Below, in pieces: positions 1 to 10,816 of a stretch of DNA of 64,000 nucleotides. The translations under genes were made by a program, and so were the position numbers. The notes under the pieces were generated by a model. The model was not told the origin of the DNA, did not search any database, and worked only from the letters and a program-made list of their open reading frames with translations. Source of the stretch: an uncultured Pelagibacteraceae bacterium (GTDB taxonomy: Bacteria > Pseudomonadota > Alphaproteobacteria > Pelagibacterales > Pelagibacteraceae). Each line of letters opens with the position of its first letter. Positions within the stretch are counted from its first letter, which is position 1. The stretch spans positions 62,001 through 126,000 of the forward strand of contig CACIZB010000002.1 of the NCBI GenBank assembly GCA_902591025.1. Direction: 5' to 3'.

Positions 1-1777
1 AATCAATAGACAGTGAATTATTTCCAAAAAAATTAATAAATTTATTAAATTGCGAGTTGGAAAGTATCGGACTATTTAAAACGTATATATTTTCCTTTGT
101 TAAAGTATCAAAGTCAAGAATGTTGCCTAAATTTCCAAATCTTGTTTTTAGACTCATGACTTTATTTTCACGTAGAGAGTCTATCGGTGGATTTGTTACT
201 TGACTAAAGTTTTGTCTAAAGAAATGATAAAGTGGTCTATATTTATCAGATAAAACTGCTAGAGGTGTATCATCTCCCATAGAACCGGTTGCTTCTTTTG
301 CATCTTCTGCCATTGGGTGTAAGATTAATTCTAAATCTTCTAAACTTACCCCAAACGCATGTTGTCTTCTTCTTAACTCATCTCCACTAAATTGATTTTT
401 TTCATTAGCGATCGTTAACTTTTCATCAAGGTCAATTATTTGCGAGTTAAAATGTTTAAATTCTTTAGCTAAGTAATCTTTAATTTGATCATTTGAAAAA
501 ATTTTTCCTTTTTCAATTTTTATACCTATAATTTCACCTGGGCCTAATCTACCTTTAGAAAGAATTTTTTTTTCATTAAGTTGGATCATGCCTGTTTCAG
601 ATCCAGCAAAAAGTAGTTTGTCTTTAGTGATTGCATATCTTAATGGTCTTAAACCGTTTCTATCATTAGCAGCAATTACCCATTCATTATCTGTAGCAGC
701 TATTGCTGCAGGTCCATCCCACGGTTCCATTGTGCTATTTAAAAAGTTAAATAATTGTTGATGACTTTTTGGTAAAGTTTTATTCTTTTTTGACCAAGCA
801 TCGGGCACTAACATTAATTTAGCTAAAGGTGCAGGCTGTCCTGATTTATTTAATAGCTCAAAGACATTATCTAATGCAGCAGAGTCAGATACTCCTTTTC
901 GAATTACAGGCTTTAAATTATTTATATCCTCAAAAAGTGGGCTCTTCATCTCTTGTTCATGAACCTTCATCCAGTTTTTATTTCCCCTGTACGTATTAAT
1001 TTCTCCATTATGAGCAACAGCTCTAAAAGGCTGAGCTAAACTCCAACTTGGAGCGGTATTGGTTGAAAATCTTTGGTGAAAGATTGCAAATCTGGAGACA
1101 AATCTTTTGTCTTTCAAATCTAAATAGAAATCAGAGATAGCCTCAGCTAAAAACATTCCTTTATAGATTATAGATTTTGAACTGAAAGAGCATATGTAAA
1201 AATTGTTTAAAGATTGCTCAAAAGCTTTATTCTCAATTTTTTTTCGAGTTTCGTAAATTTTTCTCTCTAGTTCTTTGTCAACTAAGTTTATGTCGTTGGA
1301 TTTAAATAAAACTTGAATTATTTCAGGCATTGTTTGTAAAGCCTTTTCACCCAGGACTTTTGGGTCAACTGGAACTTGTCTCCATCCGTAGATACTAAAA
1401 TGATTTTTGGTCAACTCACTTTCTACAATAGTTTTGCAACTTTCTTGTGAGGAATAGTCATTCCTTGGTAAAAAAATCATACCAACACATATATCTGCAT
1501 TATCATAGTCATGACCTGTAACTTCAATTTTTTCTATAAAAAAATCTTTTGGTATCTCCAAATGTATTCCGGCTCCATCACCTGTTTTACCATCAGCGTC
1601 CACAGCTCCTCTATGCCAAACCGCTTTTAGCGCTTCAATTCCATAATCAACAACAGTTCTTGATTTTTTTCCCTCCGTAGAGGCAATAAGTCCTACTCCA
1701 CAGGCATCATGCTCCATTTCTTTGGAATAGATATTATTCTTACTTAATAGTTCTAAGTTTTTTTTATATATTTCCAT
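1..1777 (-). CDS. gltB: Glutamate synthase large subunit, N-terminal part (runs off left edge)
   Basis: Minus-strand frame opens with MEIYKKNLELLSKNNIYSKEMEHDACGVGLIASTEGKKSRTVVDYGIEALKAVWHRGAVDADGKTGDGAG, typical GltB Cys-nucleophile amidotransferase N-terminus; ATG overlaps gltD stop. Confidence 0.95.
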   Translation of the reverse strand, partial: MEIYKKNLELLSKNNIYSKEMEHDACGVGLIASTEGKKSRTVVDYGIEALKAVWHRGAVDADGKTGDGAGIHLEIPKDFFIEKIEVTGHDYDNADICVGMIFLPRNDYSSQESCKTIVESELTKNHFSIYGWRQVPVDPKVLGEKALQTMPEIIQVLFKSNDINLVDKELERKIYETRKKIENKAFEQSLNNFYICSFSSKSIIYKGMFLAEAISDFYLDLKDKRFVSRFAIFHQRFSTNTAPSWSLAQPFRAVAHNGEINTYRGNKNWMKVHEQEMKSPLFEDINNLKPVIRKGVSDSAALDNVFELLNKSGQPAPLAKLMLVPDAWSKKNKTLPKSHQQLFNFLNSTMEPWDGPAAIAATDNEWVIAANDRNGLRPLRYAITKDKLLFAGSETGMIQLNEKKILSKGRLGPGEIIGIKIEKGKIFSNDQIKDYLAKEFKHFNSQIIDLDEKLTIANEKNQFSGDELRRRQHAFGVSLEDLELILHPMAEDAKEATGSMGDDTPLAVLSDKYRPLYHFFRQNFSQVTNPPIDSLRENKVMSLKTRFGNLGNILDFDTLTKENIYVLNSPILSNSQFNKFINFFGNNSLSID

Positions 1778-3216
1778 TATGCTACTCTTGTTTTTTTCAA
1801 TTCGATATCTTTAAGATAGTTTTTCATTGCTTGTGCCGCATCCCGTCCATCTTTGATAGCCCATACTACTAATGAGGCTCCTCTAACAATATCTCCAGCT
1901 GCAAAAACACCATCTAGATTTGTTTGCATTGTATCAAAATCTGTCTTGATAGTTCCCCATTTAGTAACTTGTAATTCTTTTGCATCAAATAAATGGGGTA
2001 AATTCTCTGGATCAAAACCTAACGCTTTAATTACCATATCGGCTTTTATCTCAAAATCAGATCCCTCTTTTATTACTGGTTTTCTTCTTCCAGACTCATC
2101 AGGTTCACCAAGTTTTATTTGGTCAATTAATAAACTTTCAATTTTATTTTTCCCCTTAAATTCTTTAGGACTCGATAACCATACGAACTCAACACCTTCC
2201 TCTTCAGCATTTGCTACTTCTCTGGCAGATCCAGGCATATTTTCTTTATCTCTTCTGTAGAGACATTTAACTGATTTAGCTTTTTGTCTAATTGATGTTC
2301 TTACGCAATCCATTGCTGTGTCTCCTCCTCCTATTACCACAACATCTTTGCCTTCAGCATTTAAAACACCTTTGTCAAATAATTCTACTTTATCTCCTAA
2401 ACCTTTTTTATTGGAAGCTGTTAAAAAATCCATTGCTGGAAAAATATTTTCTAAATCATTGCCAGGTAGATCAATTTCCCTAGGTTTATAAACACCAGTT
2501 GCAATTAAAATTACATCATGTTTTTTTCTTAATTGTTCTAAAGTAGCATCTTTCCCAACTTCAAAATTTTGGACAAATTTTATACCTCCATCTTTTAGAA
2601 GCTTAGTCCTTCTCTCAACTACATGTTTTTCCAGTTTAAAGTTTGGAATTCCATAAATTAACAAACCACCTGCGCGATCGTATCTATCATAAACTGTAAT
2701 TTGATAACCATCTTTTCTTAATTGTTCAGCTGCAGCTAATCCAGCTGGTCCAGCACCAATTACACCTACACTTTGATTTTTTTCAAACTTCACTTCAATT
2801 GGTTTGATCCATCCTTGTTCCCAGGCATTATCAGTAATATATTTTTCCATAGAGCCAATTGTTACTGTTCCATGGCCAGATTGTTCTATTACGCAGTTGC
2901 CCTCACATAACCTATCTTGGGGACAAATTCTTCCACATACCTCGGGCATATTATTTGTACTTTGGGATAGTTCATAGGCTTCCTTTAGTCTTCCTTCAGC
3001 TGTTAATTTTAACCAATCAGGAATATTATTGCTTAATGGACAATGAACTTGACAAAAAGGGACTCCACACTGTGAGCATCTGCTAGATTGCTCTTGGGCT
3101 TTTTGATTAATAAATTCGTCATATATCTCCTTAAAATCGTCTTTCCTAGTATCAATATCCCTTTTAGGTGGAGTTTGTTGACCTATTTCCACAAACTTAA
3201 GCATTTTATCAGTCAT
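1777..3216 (-). CDS. gltD: Glutamate synthase small subunit
   Basis: 479 aa; Fe-S cysteines and FAD/NAD Rossmann motifs (GVIGAGPAGLAAAEQL, VVVIGGGDTAMDC); adjacent to gltB. Confidence 0.96.
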   Translation of the reverse strand: MTDKMLKFVEIGQQTPPKRDIDTRKDDFKEIYDEFINQKAQEQSSRCSQCGVPFCQVHCPLSNNIPDWLKLTAEGRLKEAYELSQSTNNMPEVCGRICPQDRLCEGNCVIEQSGHGTVTIGSMEKYITDNAWEQGWIKPIEVKFEKNQSVGVIGAGPAGLAAAEQLRKDGYQITVYDRYDRAGGLLIYGIPNFKLEKHVVERRTKLLKDGGIKFVQNFEVGKDATLEQLRKKHDVILIATGVYKPREIDLPGNDLENIFPAMDFLTASNKKGLGDKVELFDKGVLNAEGKDVVVIGGGDTAMDCVRTSIRQKAKSVKCLYRRDKENMPGSAREVANAEEEGVEFVWLSSPKEFKGKNKIESLLIDQIKLGEPDESGRRKPVIKEGSDFEIKADMVIKALGFDPENLPHLFDAKELQVTKWGTIKTDFDTMQTNLDGVFAAGDIVRGASLVVWAIKDGRDAAQAMKNYLKDIELKKTRVA

Positions 3217-3381
3217 AATTTTTAAAAATTTATAGCAGAATATACTTTGTTTTTATTAGTAAAAGAACTTTTTAGGTCAATATATATGACTTATATTTGA
3301 CTAAAATTAGCTTTAATTAAAGATATTTTAGTTTTTGCATATCTATTATGTAAAAATCGAATTGTTTAAAATGAAGTTTTT

Positions 3382-4164
3382 TTGAGCTACGACATTATTA
3401 TGTTCCAAGAATTTATAGAAATTTTTATTCTCTCTGCTATTCAAGGAATATCAGAATTCCTTCCAATTAGCTCATCAGCACACTTAATTTTGGTCTCAAA
3501 ATTTTATGAATTAAAAACAGCTTCACTAATAATTGATATAAGTCTTCATTTAGGATCGTTGTTAGCAATAATCTTTTATTTCAGGAAAGACTTGATAAGT
3601 ATAAAAAATGATAAAAAAATTTTAAATTTAATTTTATTTGGATCAATACCACTTATTTTTTTTGGATATATTATCTATGCTTCAGAAATAATTTACCATT
3701 TAAGAAATATTAAAGTAATCACCTTTACAACTTTTCTTTTTGGTTTAATTCTCTTTTATTCTGATCAAAAAAAAGTTAATAAAAATATTTCAGTCAATTT
3801 AAACTTAAGATCAATACTTTTTATAGGTTTTTTTCAAATTTTAGCGTTAATACCCGGTGTAAGCAGAGCTGGTATTACATTGACTGCAGCGAGATTTTTA
3901 GGTTTTAGTAGAGTTGAGTCTAGCAAAATTGCTTTTTTTTTATCAATACCAGCTTTAGCCGGTGCAAGTTTTCTAAATCTTAAAGATATGTTCCAAAAAT
4001 CATTTGAAATTAACTTTTTAGTAATTTCAGCAGTTTTTTTGTCTTTTGTATTTTCATATATGACTATAAAGTATTTTTTAATATTTATTAATAAATTTTC
4101 ATTAAATGTTTTTGTAATATATAGACTACTAATATCACTTATTTTGTTTTTTATAATTTACTAG
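3382..4164 (+). CDS. uppP: Undecaprenyl-diphosphatase, UppP/BacA family
   Basis: Motifs AIQGISEFLPISSSAHLIL and PGVSRAGITLTAARFLGFSR; start may be TTG at 3382 or a downstream ATG. Confidence 0.93.
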   Translation: MSYDIIMFQEFIEIFILSAIQGISEFLPISSSAHLILVSKFYELKTASLIIDISLHLGSLLAIIFYFRKDLISIKNDKKILNLILFGSIPLIFFGYIIYASEIIYHLRNIKVITFTTFLFGLILFYSDQKKVNKNISVNLNLRSILFIGFFQILALIPGVSRAGITLTAARFLGFSRVESSKIAFFLSIPALAGASFLNLKDMFQKSFEINFLVISAVFLSFVFSYMTIKYFLIFINKFSLNVFVIYRLLISLILFFIIY

Positions 4165-5050
4165 GTTGGTTTTTTAAAACGGGGAGTAGTTGCGATAATA
4201 AAACTCCTATCAAAATTAAAAGACATCCAACTAGATTATTGACATCTAAGATTTGGTTAAGTAAAAACCAAGCTGAAACTGTTGCAAAAACACCCTCTAA
4301 TGAAAAAATTATTGCTGCGGGTGCGGGTGTAATATTTTTTTGAGCATATATTTGTAATACAAAAGCTAAGCCACCGGATAAAACACCAGCGTACAAAATA
4401 GAGTCTATTTCTTTGTATATATTCTCAAAAACAAATTCTTCATAAATTATCCCAACTATGAATGAAAAAAAAGCTACTAAAAAAGTTTGGATTGCTCCAA
4501 TTGTAAGCGGAATATTAAATTTAGCGATCATAATTCCTACAAAAATTATGTGTGTGCTCCAAAAAAGGGCTCCAAGTAACACCAAACTATCACCTAATCT
4601 TACTGTTGCATCATGAAAATTTGTTAACAAATATCCACCAATTAAACATAAAACTACTGATGGCCATACACTCCAATGGATAGAGTCCTTTCTAAATAAA
4701 AAAATTATAATTGGAACCATAGGAACATAAAAGATTGTAAAAAAAGCTGCATTTGCTACATCAGTGTAAAGTAATGATACTTGTTGCAAAGCTGAAGCCA
4801 AAAAAAGAGAAAATCCAATAAAAAAAGATAATCTAAAAAAATATTTGATATTTAATTTCAATTCTTCTTTTAATTTCTTAAGCTCAAATAAAAATACTAA
4901 AGGAAGTATTGCCAAAAAACCTACGAAAAATCTTACTGCATTAAAGGTAAATGGACCAATATCATCCATACCTGTATCTTGAGCAACAAATGTAGTTCCC
5001 CAAATAAATGTGCACAATAGTGCACTAAACAAAGAAATAGTTTTAGACAT
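4151..5050 (-). CDS. DMT superfamily (EamA) transporter
   Basis: 299 aa multi-TM protein with two EamA-like halves (LLCTFIWGTTFVAQ..., ...FSLEGVFATVSAWFLLNQ). Confidence 0.85.
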   Translation of the reverse strand: MSKTISLFSALLCTFIWGTTFVAQDTGMDDIGPFTFNAVRFFVGFLAILPLVFLFELKKLKEELKLNIKYFFRLSFFIGFSLFLASALQQVSLLYTDVANAAFFTIFYVPMVPIIIFLFRKDSIHWSVWPSVVLCLIGGYLLTNFHDATVRLGDSLVLLGALFWSTHIIFVGIMIAKFNIPLTIGAIQTFLVAFFSFIVGIIYEEFVFENIYKEIDSILYAGVLSGGLAFVLQIYAQKNITPAPAAIIFSLEGVFATVSAWFLLNQILDVNNLVGCLLILIGVLLSQLLPVLKNQPSKL

Positions 5051-5057
5051 TAATTAT

Positions 5058-6317
5058 TTAAACAGCCAATTTGTAAGCAAAGTTTTTACCCAAATTTTCT
5101 CTTAATTCGTTATTAAATCTTGCAGCCTCAGCGCCATCAATTATTCGGTGATCATAAGATAAAGATAATGGAAGCATTGTTCTTACTACAAATTTACCAT
5201 TTATATAAACTTGCTTTTTTTGTGATTTTCCAATTCCCAAAATTGCTACCTCAGGAAAATTAATGATTGGAGTAAAAAAAGATCCTCCAATACCCCCTAA
5301 GCTTGTAATTGTCATCGATCCGCCAAAAAGATCTTTTTTATCTATCCTCAAATTTCTACATTCATCACTAATTTTTTTTAACTCTGTGGCGATTGAATTG
5401 ATATCTTTTTTATCAGTATTCCTTAGCTTGGGCACCATTAGTCCATGGGGAGTGTCTACAGCTATGCCAATATGAAAATACTTTTTTAAAGTCATTTTAC
5501 CTAGATCAATTTGGTCAATCGAGGAATTAAAACTTGGAAATTTTTTTAATGTTTTTGTCAAAGCTTTTACAATAAATGCCAAAGGAGTGATCTTTTTCTT
5601 TTGACCAGTATAAATATCTGTTAATGAATTTCTAAATTCTTCCATTTCTGTTATATCTGCTTCATCGTGGTTAGTTACGTGAGGAATATTTGTCCAAGAG
5701 TTCATCAAGTATTTTGATGATAATTTTTTAACTCTGGGTATATCTTTAATTTCTACTTCTCCAAATTCTGAATGAAGATATTCTTGTTTTATTTTTTTAT
5801 TATCTTTATTTTCGTAATTTACTAAATTATTTGATTTCGAAGCTACAAATAATTTTACATCATTCTCAATAACTCTTCCTCCTCTCTCACTACCACTAAC
5901 TTGATTTATATCTACTCCTAGCTCTCTAGCAAATTTTCGAACCTTAGGACTTGCAGATGAAATACCTATAAATTTATTTTGGTTTGATAATATTTGCTTA
6001 GCCTCGGGTTTCACGACCTGAATTTTTTCAGATTCTTTTTTAATTATTGGTTTTTCATAACCCTTTTCTTTTTTTTGATTTGAGATTTCTAAAATTAATA
6101 TTAAATCACCTTCTGAAACTTTATCTCCAACTTTTAATTTTAAAGATTTGATTTTGCCTTCAAAGTTTGATGGAATTTCAACACTAGATTTATCACTTTC
6201 TATTGTTATTAGAGGATCACTTTTTTTTAATGTTTGACCCTCAGATACCAAAACTTCTATAACTTCAACATCTTTAAAATCTCCAATATTAGGAACTTTA
6301 ATCTCTATAGTTGACAT
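5058..6317 (-). CDS. aceF: Pyruvate dehydrogenase E2, dihydrolipoamide acetyltransferase (single lipoyl domain)
   Basis: N-terminal lipoyl domain (TIESDKSSVEIPS), peripheral subunit-binding domain (SPKVRKFARELGVD), catalytic SYDHRIIDGAEAARF. Confidence 0.93.
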   Translation of the reverse strand: MSTIEIKVPNIGDFKDVEVIEVLVSEGQTLKKSDPLITIESDKSSVEIPSNFEGKIKSLKLKVGDKVSEGDLILILEISNQKKEKGYEKPIIKKESEKIQVVKPEAKQILSNQNKFIGISSASPKVRKFARELGVDINQVSGSERGGRVIENDVKLFVASKSNNLVNYENKDNKKIKQEYLHSEFGEVEIKDIPRVKKLSSKYLMNSWTNIPHVTNHDEADITEMEEFRNSLTDIYTGQKKKITPLAFIVKALTKTLKKFPSFNSSIDQIDLGKMTLKKYFHIGIAVDTPHGLMVPKLRNTDKKDINSIATELKKISDECRNLRIDKKDLFGGSMTITSLGGIGGSFFTPIINFPEVAILGIGKSQKKQVYINGKFVVRTMLPLSLSYDHRIIDGAEAARFNNELRENLGKNFAYKLAV

Positions 6318-9300
6318 TATAGTTTAGTTGGCATCGGTTTAGTTATGTCTATTTTATATTTCTTAATAGCTTCTTTTGCATATTTAGAGGCAATTAATTG
6401 TTCTTTGGCTAGCACACTTAAGCCAAAAGTAACAACATGCTCTTTATCTACTTCAAAAAATTTCCTTAAATTTTTTCTTGTATCACTTCTTCCAAATCCA
6501 TCTGTCCCTAATGAATAAAAACTTTTGTTAACATATGGTCTTATTTGATCAGAGTTCATTCTCATATAATCAGAAGCAGCCAAAATAGGCCCTTCCACTT
6601 TGCCTAAACATTTCTCAACATAAGATTTTTTAGGTTCTTTGTCTGGATTCAAAAGATTATATCTTTCAACTTCTAATCCATTTCTTCTTAGCTCATTGAA
6701 ACTTGTTACACTCCAAACCTCACTATCTATTTGATATTCCTCTTGAAGTATTTCAGCCCCTGCTATCATTTCTCTTAGAATTGTCCCAGATCCCAAAAAT
6801 TGAATTTTTGTTTTTTTATACTTATTAAATTCTTTTACTTTATACATACCTTTTAAAATTCCCTCTTCACAAGACTTGTCTTTCGGCATAGAGGGGTGAT
6901 GGTAATTTTCATTCATGGTAGTAATGTAATAAAAAACATTCTCTTTTTTTTCATGCATTCTTTTCAATCCTTCTCTAAAAATGACTGCAAGTTCATAATG
7001 AAATGTAGGATCATAGGATACACAATTTGGTATTGTGGATGCCATAAGATGACTGTGCCCATCTTGATGTTGTAGTCCTTCACCAGCTAAGGTTGTTCTT
7101 CCAGCTGTTGCTCCAATTAAAAATCCTCTAGACTGACTATCTGCACCCGCCCAAGCAAAATCCCCAATTCTTTGAAAACCAAACATTGAATAAAAGAGAT
7201 AAATAGGTATCATTTCAATATCATGATTCGTGTATGAAGTGCCTGCAGCGATCCAAGAAGACATCGCACCAGCCTCGTTAATTCCTTCCTCCAAAACTTG
7301 TCCACTTTTCTCCTCTCTGTATGAACTCAATTGAGCAGAATCTTCAGGCTCATATTTCTGTCCTTCATGAGCATAAATACCAATTTTTTGAAAGAAACCT
7401 TCCATTCCAAAAGTTCTAGCTTCATCAGGAATAATCGGTACCAATCTAGGAGCAACATTTTTATCTCTTAAAAGATTTGTAAGCATTCGAACTAAAGCCA
7501 TCGTTGTAGACATCTCTTTTTTTCCTGTAGACTCTTTCATGTTGTCAAAAATATCTTTTGGTGGGGCTTTAATTGGTTTTGCATAAGTAGTTCGCTCTGG
7601 AATGAATCCACCTAATTGAAGTCTTTTTTCTTTAAGGTACTTTATCTCTGGGGAATTTTGACCTGGTTTATAATACTCAATATTTTTAACCTGCTGATCT
7701 GTAAGAGGCACATCAAATCTATCTCTGTAGTACATCAAATCATCGATATCCAGCTTTTTAGTTTGGTGAGTTGTGTTAACACTTTCTCCACTTTTGCCCA
7801 TGCCATAACCCTTTATAGTTTTTGCAATTACGACAGTTGGGCTTCCAATATTTTTTGATGCTTTATCATATGCAGCAAAAACTTTGTGAGGGTCATGTCC
7901 ACCTCTATTCAATCTCCAGATATCTTTATCTGAAAGACTAGAGACCAATTCAGAGGTTTCTTTGTATTTACCAAAAAATTTTTCTCTCACGTAAGCACCA
8001 TCTCTTGCTTTCATGGCTTGATATTCACCATCAACAGTCTCGTTCATAGTTTTTATTAGATGGCCTGTTTTGTCATTAGCTATTAGTGGGTCCCAATATG
8101 ATCCCCATATCACTTTAATCACATTCCATCCTGCACCTCTAAAAATCCCCTCCAATTCCTGTATAATCTTTCCATTACCTCGGACCGGTCCATCTAATCT
8201 TTGTAAATTACAATTCACCACAAATATTAAATTATCTAAATTCTCTCTTGCCGCTAAACCGATAGCACCTAAAGACTCAGGCTCATCCATCTCTCCATCT
8301 CCTAAAAAAGCCCAAACTTTTCTTCCTTCATCTTTAATAAGTCCTCTATTTATTAAATATTTCATATATCTAGCTTGATAGATTGCCAACATTGGGCCTA
8401 GACCCATAGACACAGTTGGAAATTGCCAAAAATTCGGCATTAACCAAGGATGTGGATATGAAGATAATCCACCAGGATTTACTTCTTGTCTAAAACTGTC
8501 TAATTGTTTTTCATTTAATCGACCTTCAAGAAAAGCTCGTGCATACATACCTGGTGCACTATGACCTTGAAAATAAACTAAATCACCTCCAAATTTATTA
8601 TTTTTAGCTCTCCAAAAATGATTCATTCCCACATCGTAAAGAGTTGCAGCAGAGGCGAATGTTCCTATATGACCACCAAGTTCAGGAAATTTTTTATTTG
8701 CTCTTACTACCATCGCAGCCGCATTCCATCTTATTAATGATCTTATCCTTCTTTCTATATTTTGATCACCATTAGATTTTTTTTCCTCATTCGCTGGAAT
8801 AGTATTTATATATGGTGTGTTTTGAGTATACGGAATATTAGCACCTTCCATGTAAGCTTTATTAATTAATTCTTTTATCAAATAATGAGCTCTTTGATTG
8901 CCATCTTTTTCAATAACAGCAGACAGCGACTCTAACCACTCATTTGTCTCTAATGGATCAATATCTTCCTTATTTACAACTTGAATAATTTTTTGTTTTT
9001 CTTTTTGTATATTTTGAATAATTTTTTTTGGTTCTGGATTTTTTTTTAAAGAATTTTCAGCCTCTTGAATTAAATTTTCAGTATTTTTAGGTACTTCATT
9101 AGTTGATTGAGATGTATCGTTAAAGTTAGTAATATTCAAAAGCAAGTCACCTTTAGAAACTTTATCTCCAACTTTTACTTTAATAGATTGGATTTTGCCC
9201 GATAAAGTAGATGGTATTTCCACGCTAGATTTATCACTCTCTATGGTAACCACTGGGTCATTCTTGCTAATTTCTTGTCCTTCTTTAACAAGCAGTTCTA

Positions 9301-9355
9301 TGACCTCTACATTTTCAAATTCACCAATATCAGGAACTAATAATTTTTCTGTCAT
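6317..9355 (-). CDS. aceE: Pyruvate dehydrogenase E1, homodimeric type, with N-terminal lipoyl domain
   Basis: 1012 aa; residues ~1-77 are a lipoyl domain (IESDKSSVEIPS), remainder AceE (GGHIGTFASAATLYDVGMNHFWRA, GDGEMDEPESLGAI). Confidence 0.93.
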   Translation of the reverse strand: MTEKLLVPDIGEFENVEVIELLVKEGQEISKNDPVVTIESDKSSVEIPSTLSGKIQSIKVKVGDKVSKGDLLLNITNFNDTSQSTNEVPKNTENLIQEAENSLKKNPEPKKIIQNIQKEKQKIIQVVNKEDIDPLETNEWLESLSAVIEKDGNQRAHYLIKELINKAYMEGANIPYTQNTPYINTIPANEEKKSNGDQNIERRIRSLIRWNAAAMVVRANKKFPELGGHIGTFASAATLYDVGMNHFWRAKNNKFGGDLVYFQGHSAPGMYARAFLEGRLNEKQLDSFRQEVNPGGLSSYPHPWLMPNFWQFPTVSMGLGPMLAIYQARYMKYLINRGLIKDEGRKVWAFLGDGEMDEPESLGAIGLAARENLDNLIFVVNCNLQRLDGPVRGNGKIIQELEGIFRGAGWNVIKVIWGSYWDPLIANDKTGHLIKTMNETVDGEYQAMKARDGAYVREKFFGKYKETSELVSSLSDKDIWRLNRGGHDPHKVFAAYDKASKNIGSPTVVIAKTIKGYGMGKSGESVNTTHQTKKLDIDDLMYYRDRFDVPLTDQQVKNIEYYKPGQNSPEIKYLKEKRLQLGGFIPERTTYAKPIKAPPKDIFDNMKESTGKKEMSTTMALVRMLTNLLRDKNVAPRLVPIIPDEARTFGMEGFFQKIGIYAHEGQKYEPEDSAQLSSYREEKSGQVLEEGINEAGAMSSWIAAGTSYTNHDIEMIPIYLFYSMFGFQRIGDFAWAGADSQSRGFLIGATAGRTTLAGEGLQHQDGHSHLMASTIPNCVSYDPTFHYELAVIFREGLKRMHEKKENVFYYITTMNENYHHPSMPKDKSCEEGILKGMYKVKEFNKYKKTKIQFLGSGTILREMIAGAEILQEEYQIDSEVWSVTSFNELRRNGLEVERYNLLNPDKEPKKSYVEKCLGKVEGPILAASDYMRMNSDQIRPYVNKSFYSLGTDGFGRSDTRKNLRKFFEVDKEHVVTFGLSVLAKEQLIASKYAKEAIKKYKIDITKPMPTKL

Positions 9356-9564
9356 ATTTTTATGTTTTATACACTATTAAAATAGAGTTAATTGCAAATT
9401 TTACCACATTCTGCTCAATTTTTTGACACTCTTTGTAAGTATGCTTCAAATATGATTAAAAAATTATTAAAAATACTTATTCAACCAAAAATTAGTGCTT
9501 ATAAAGACACCAAAATTTGGATACAAAAAATTTTATTGGAACAAAAATACGGTAAGATTAATTC

Positions 9565-10746
9565 CTAAATTCTTTCGACACACAGAGCTATGCCCATGCC
9601 TCCACCTATGCAAAGTGTTGCGCAGCCCTTATCTTTTTTTTGTCTTTTCATTTCATGTATTAAAGTTACAAGTATTCTTGCTCCTGATGCACCAATAGGA
9701 TGGCCGAGAGCAATAGCTCCTCCATTAACATTCACTTTATTTTGATCAATACCTAATTCACGAATCACTGCAATACTTTGGGCTGCAAAAGCTTCATTAA
9801 TTTCAAATAAATCAATCTCATCTATGCACCATTTTGCTTTTTTTATGGCTTCACGGACTGCCTCTATTGGCCCTAGACCCATTAAACTAGGATCAACTCC
9901 AACTGAAGCCCAAGACACTATTTTTACTAAAGGCTTTAAAGATCTTTTTTTCGCATGTTCTAAAGATGTCAATAATAAAGCTGCAGCGCCATCATTTATC
10001 CCTGAAGAATTACCTGGTGTAACAGTTCCATTATTTTGAAAAACTGATTTTAACTTTTCTAAGTCAGAAATTTTTAAATTAAATCTAGGATGTTCATCTC
10101 TATCTAAAAAATTACCATCATGATTAACTTTAATTATTTCATTATCAAATTTATTGCTATTGAAAGCTTGCTCTGTTTTTTTTTGAGAATTTAAAGCAAA
10201 TTCATCTTGATCTTGTCTTGATATACCAAATTTTTTTGCAACATTTTCTGCTGTTACACCCATGTGATAATTATTGAATGCATCTAATAAACCATCATGA
10301 ATCATTGTATCCAACAGTTTGTCTTCTATTATTTTTTTTTCTTCTCTATAAAAAATTGAATGAGGAGTAATTGACATGTTTTCTTGACCACCAGCAATAA
10401 CACTTTTTGCATCTCCTAATTTAATTGAATTAAAACCAGATACAACAGCCCGTAAACCAGATCCACATACTTGATTTACTATGTGAGCAGGTTTTGAAAT
10501 CGATATACCTGCATTAATTGCAGCTTGCCTGGCAGGATTTTGTCCTCCTCCTGTAGTTAAAACTTGACCCATAATTACTTCATCTATCTCATTTTTATCA
10601 AATTTTGATTTTTTTAAAATTTCACTTATAACTATCGAACCAAGTTGATCTGCTCTCATTTTTCTTAGTGAGCCTTTAAACGTGCCAATAACTGTTCTGA
10701 CGGCACCAACAATAACAACTTCCTTTTCATTTAATTTATTAGTCAT
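9565..10746 (-). CDS. Acetyl-CoA acetyltransferase (thiolase)
   Basis: 393 aa; NQVCGSGLRAV, NEAFAAQ, NVNGGAIALGHPIGASGARI, CIGGGMG. Confidence 0.95.
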   Translation of the reverse strand: MTNKLNEKEVVIVGAVRTVIGTFKGSLRKMRADQLGSIVISEILKKSKFDKNEIDEVIMGQVLTTGGGQNPARQAAINAGISISKPAHIVNQVCGSGLRAVVSGFNSIKLGDAKSVIAGGQENMSITPHSIFYREEKKIIEDKLLDTMIHDGLLDAFNNYHMGVTAENVAKKFGISRQDQDEFALNSQKKTEQAFNSNKFDNEIIKVNHDGNFLDRDEHPRFNLKISDLEKLKSVFQNNGTVTPGNSSGINDGAAALLLTSLEHAKKRSLKPLVKIVSWASVGVDPSLMGLGPIEAVREAIKKAKWCIDEIDLFEINEAFAAQSIAVIRELGIDQNKVNVNGGAIALGHPIGASGARILVTLIHEMKRQKKDKGCATLCIGGGMGIALCVERI

Positions 10747-10816
10747 AAAATTTTAAAATTGTTTTATCATAAAAATACATTAAAAATTAATATACTTTAA
10801 AAATTATACTAAAGAT

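Noticed and set aside
1853-2260. 135-aa plus-strand ORF inside gltD
   Set aside because: Antisense to a strongly supported gene; Ser/Leu/Phe-rich shadow translation. The same applies to the other antisense ORFs in aceE, pnp, infB, katG, maeB and fabB
3276-3301. GTCAA...TTGAC dyad between gltD and uppP
   Set aside because: Only 5-bp arms in very AT-rich sequence; not distinguishable from chance
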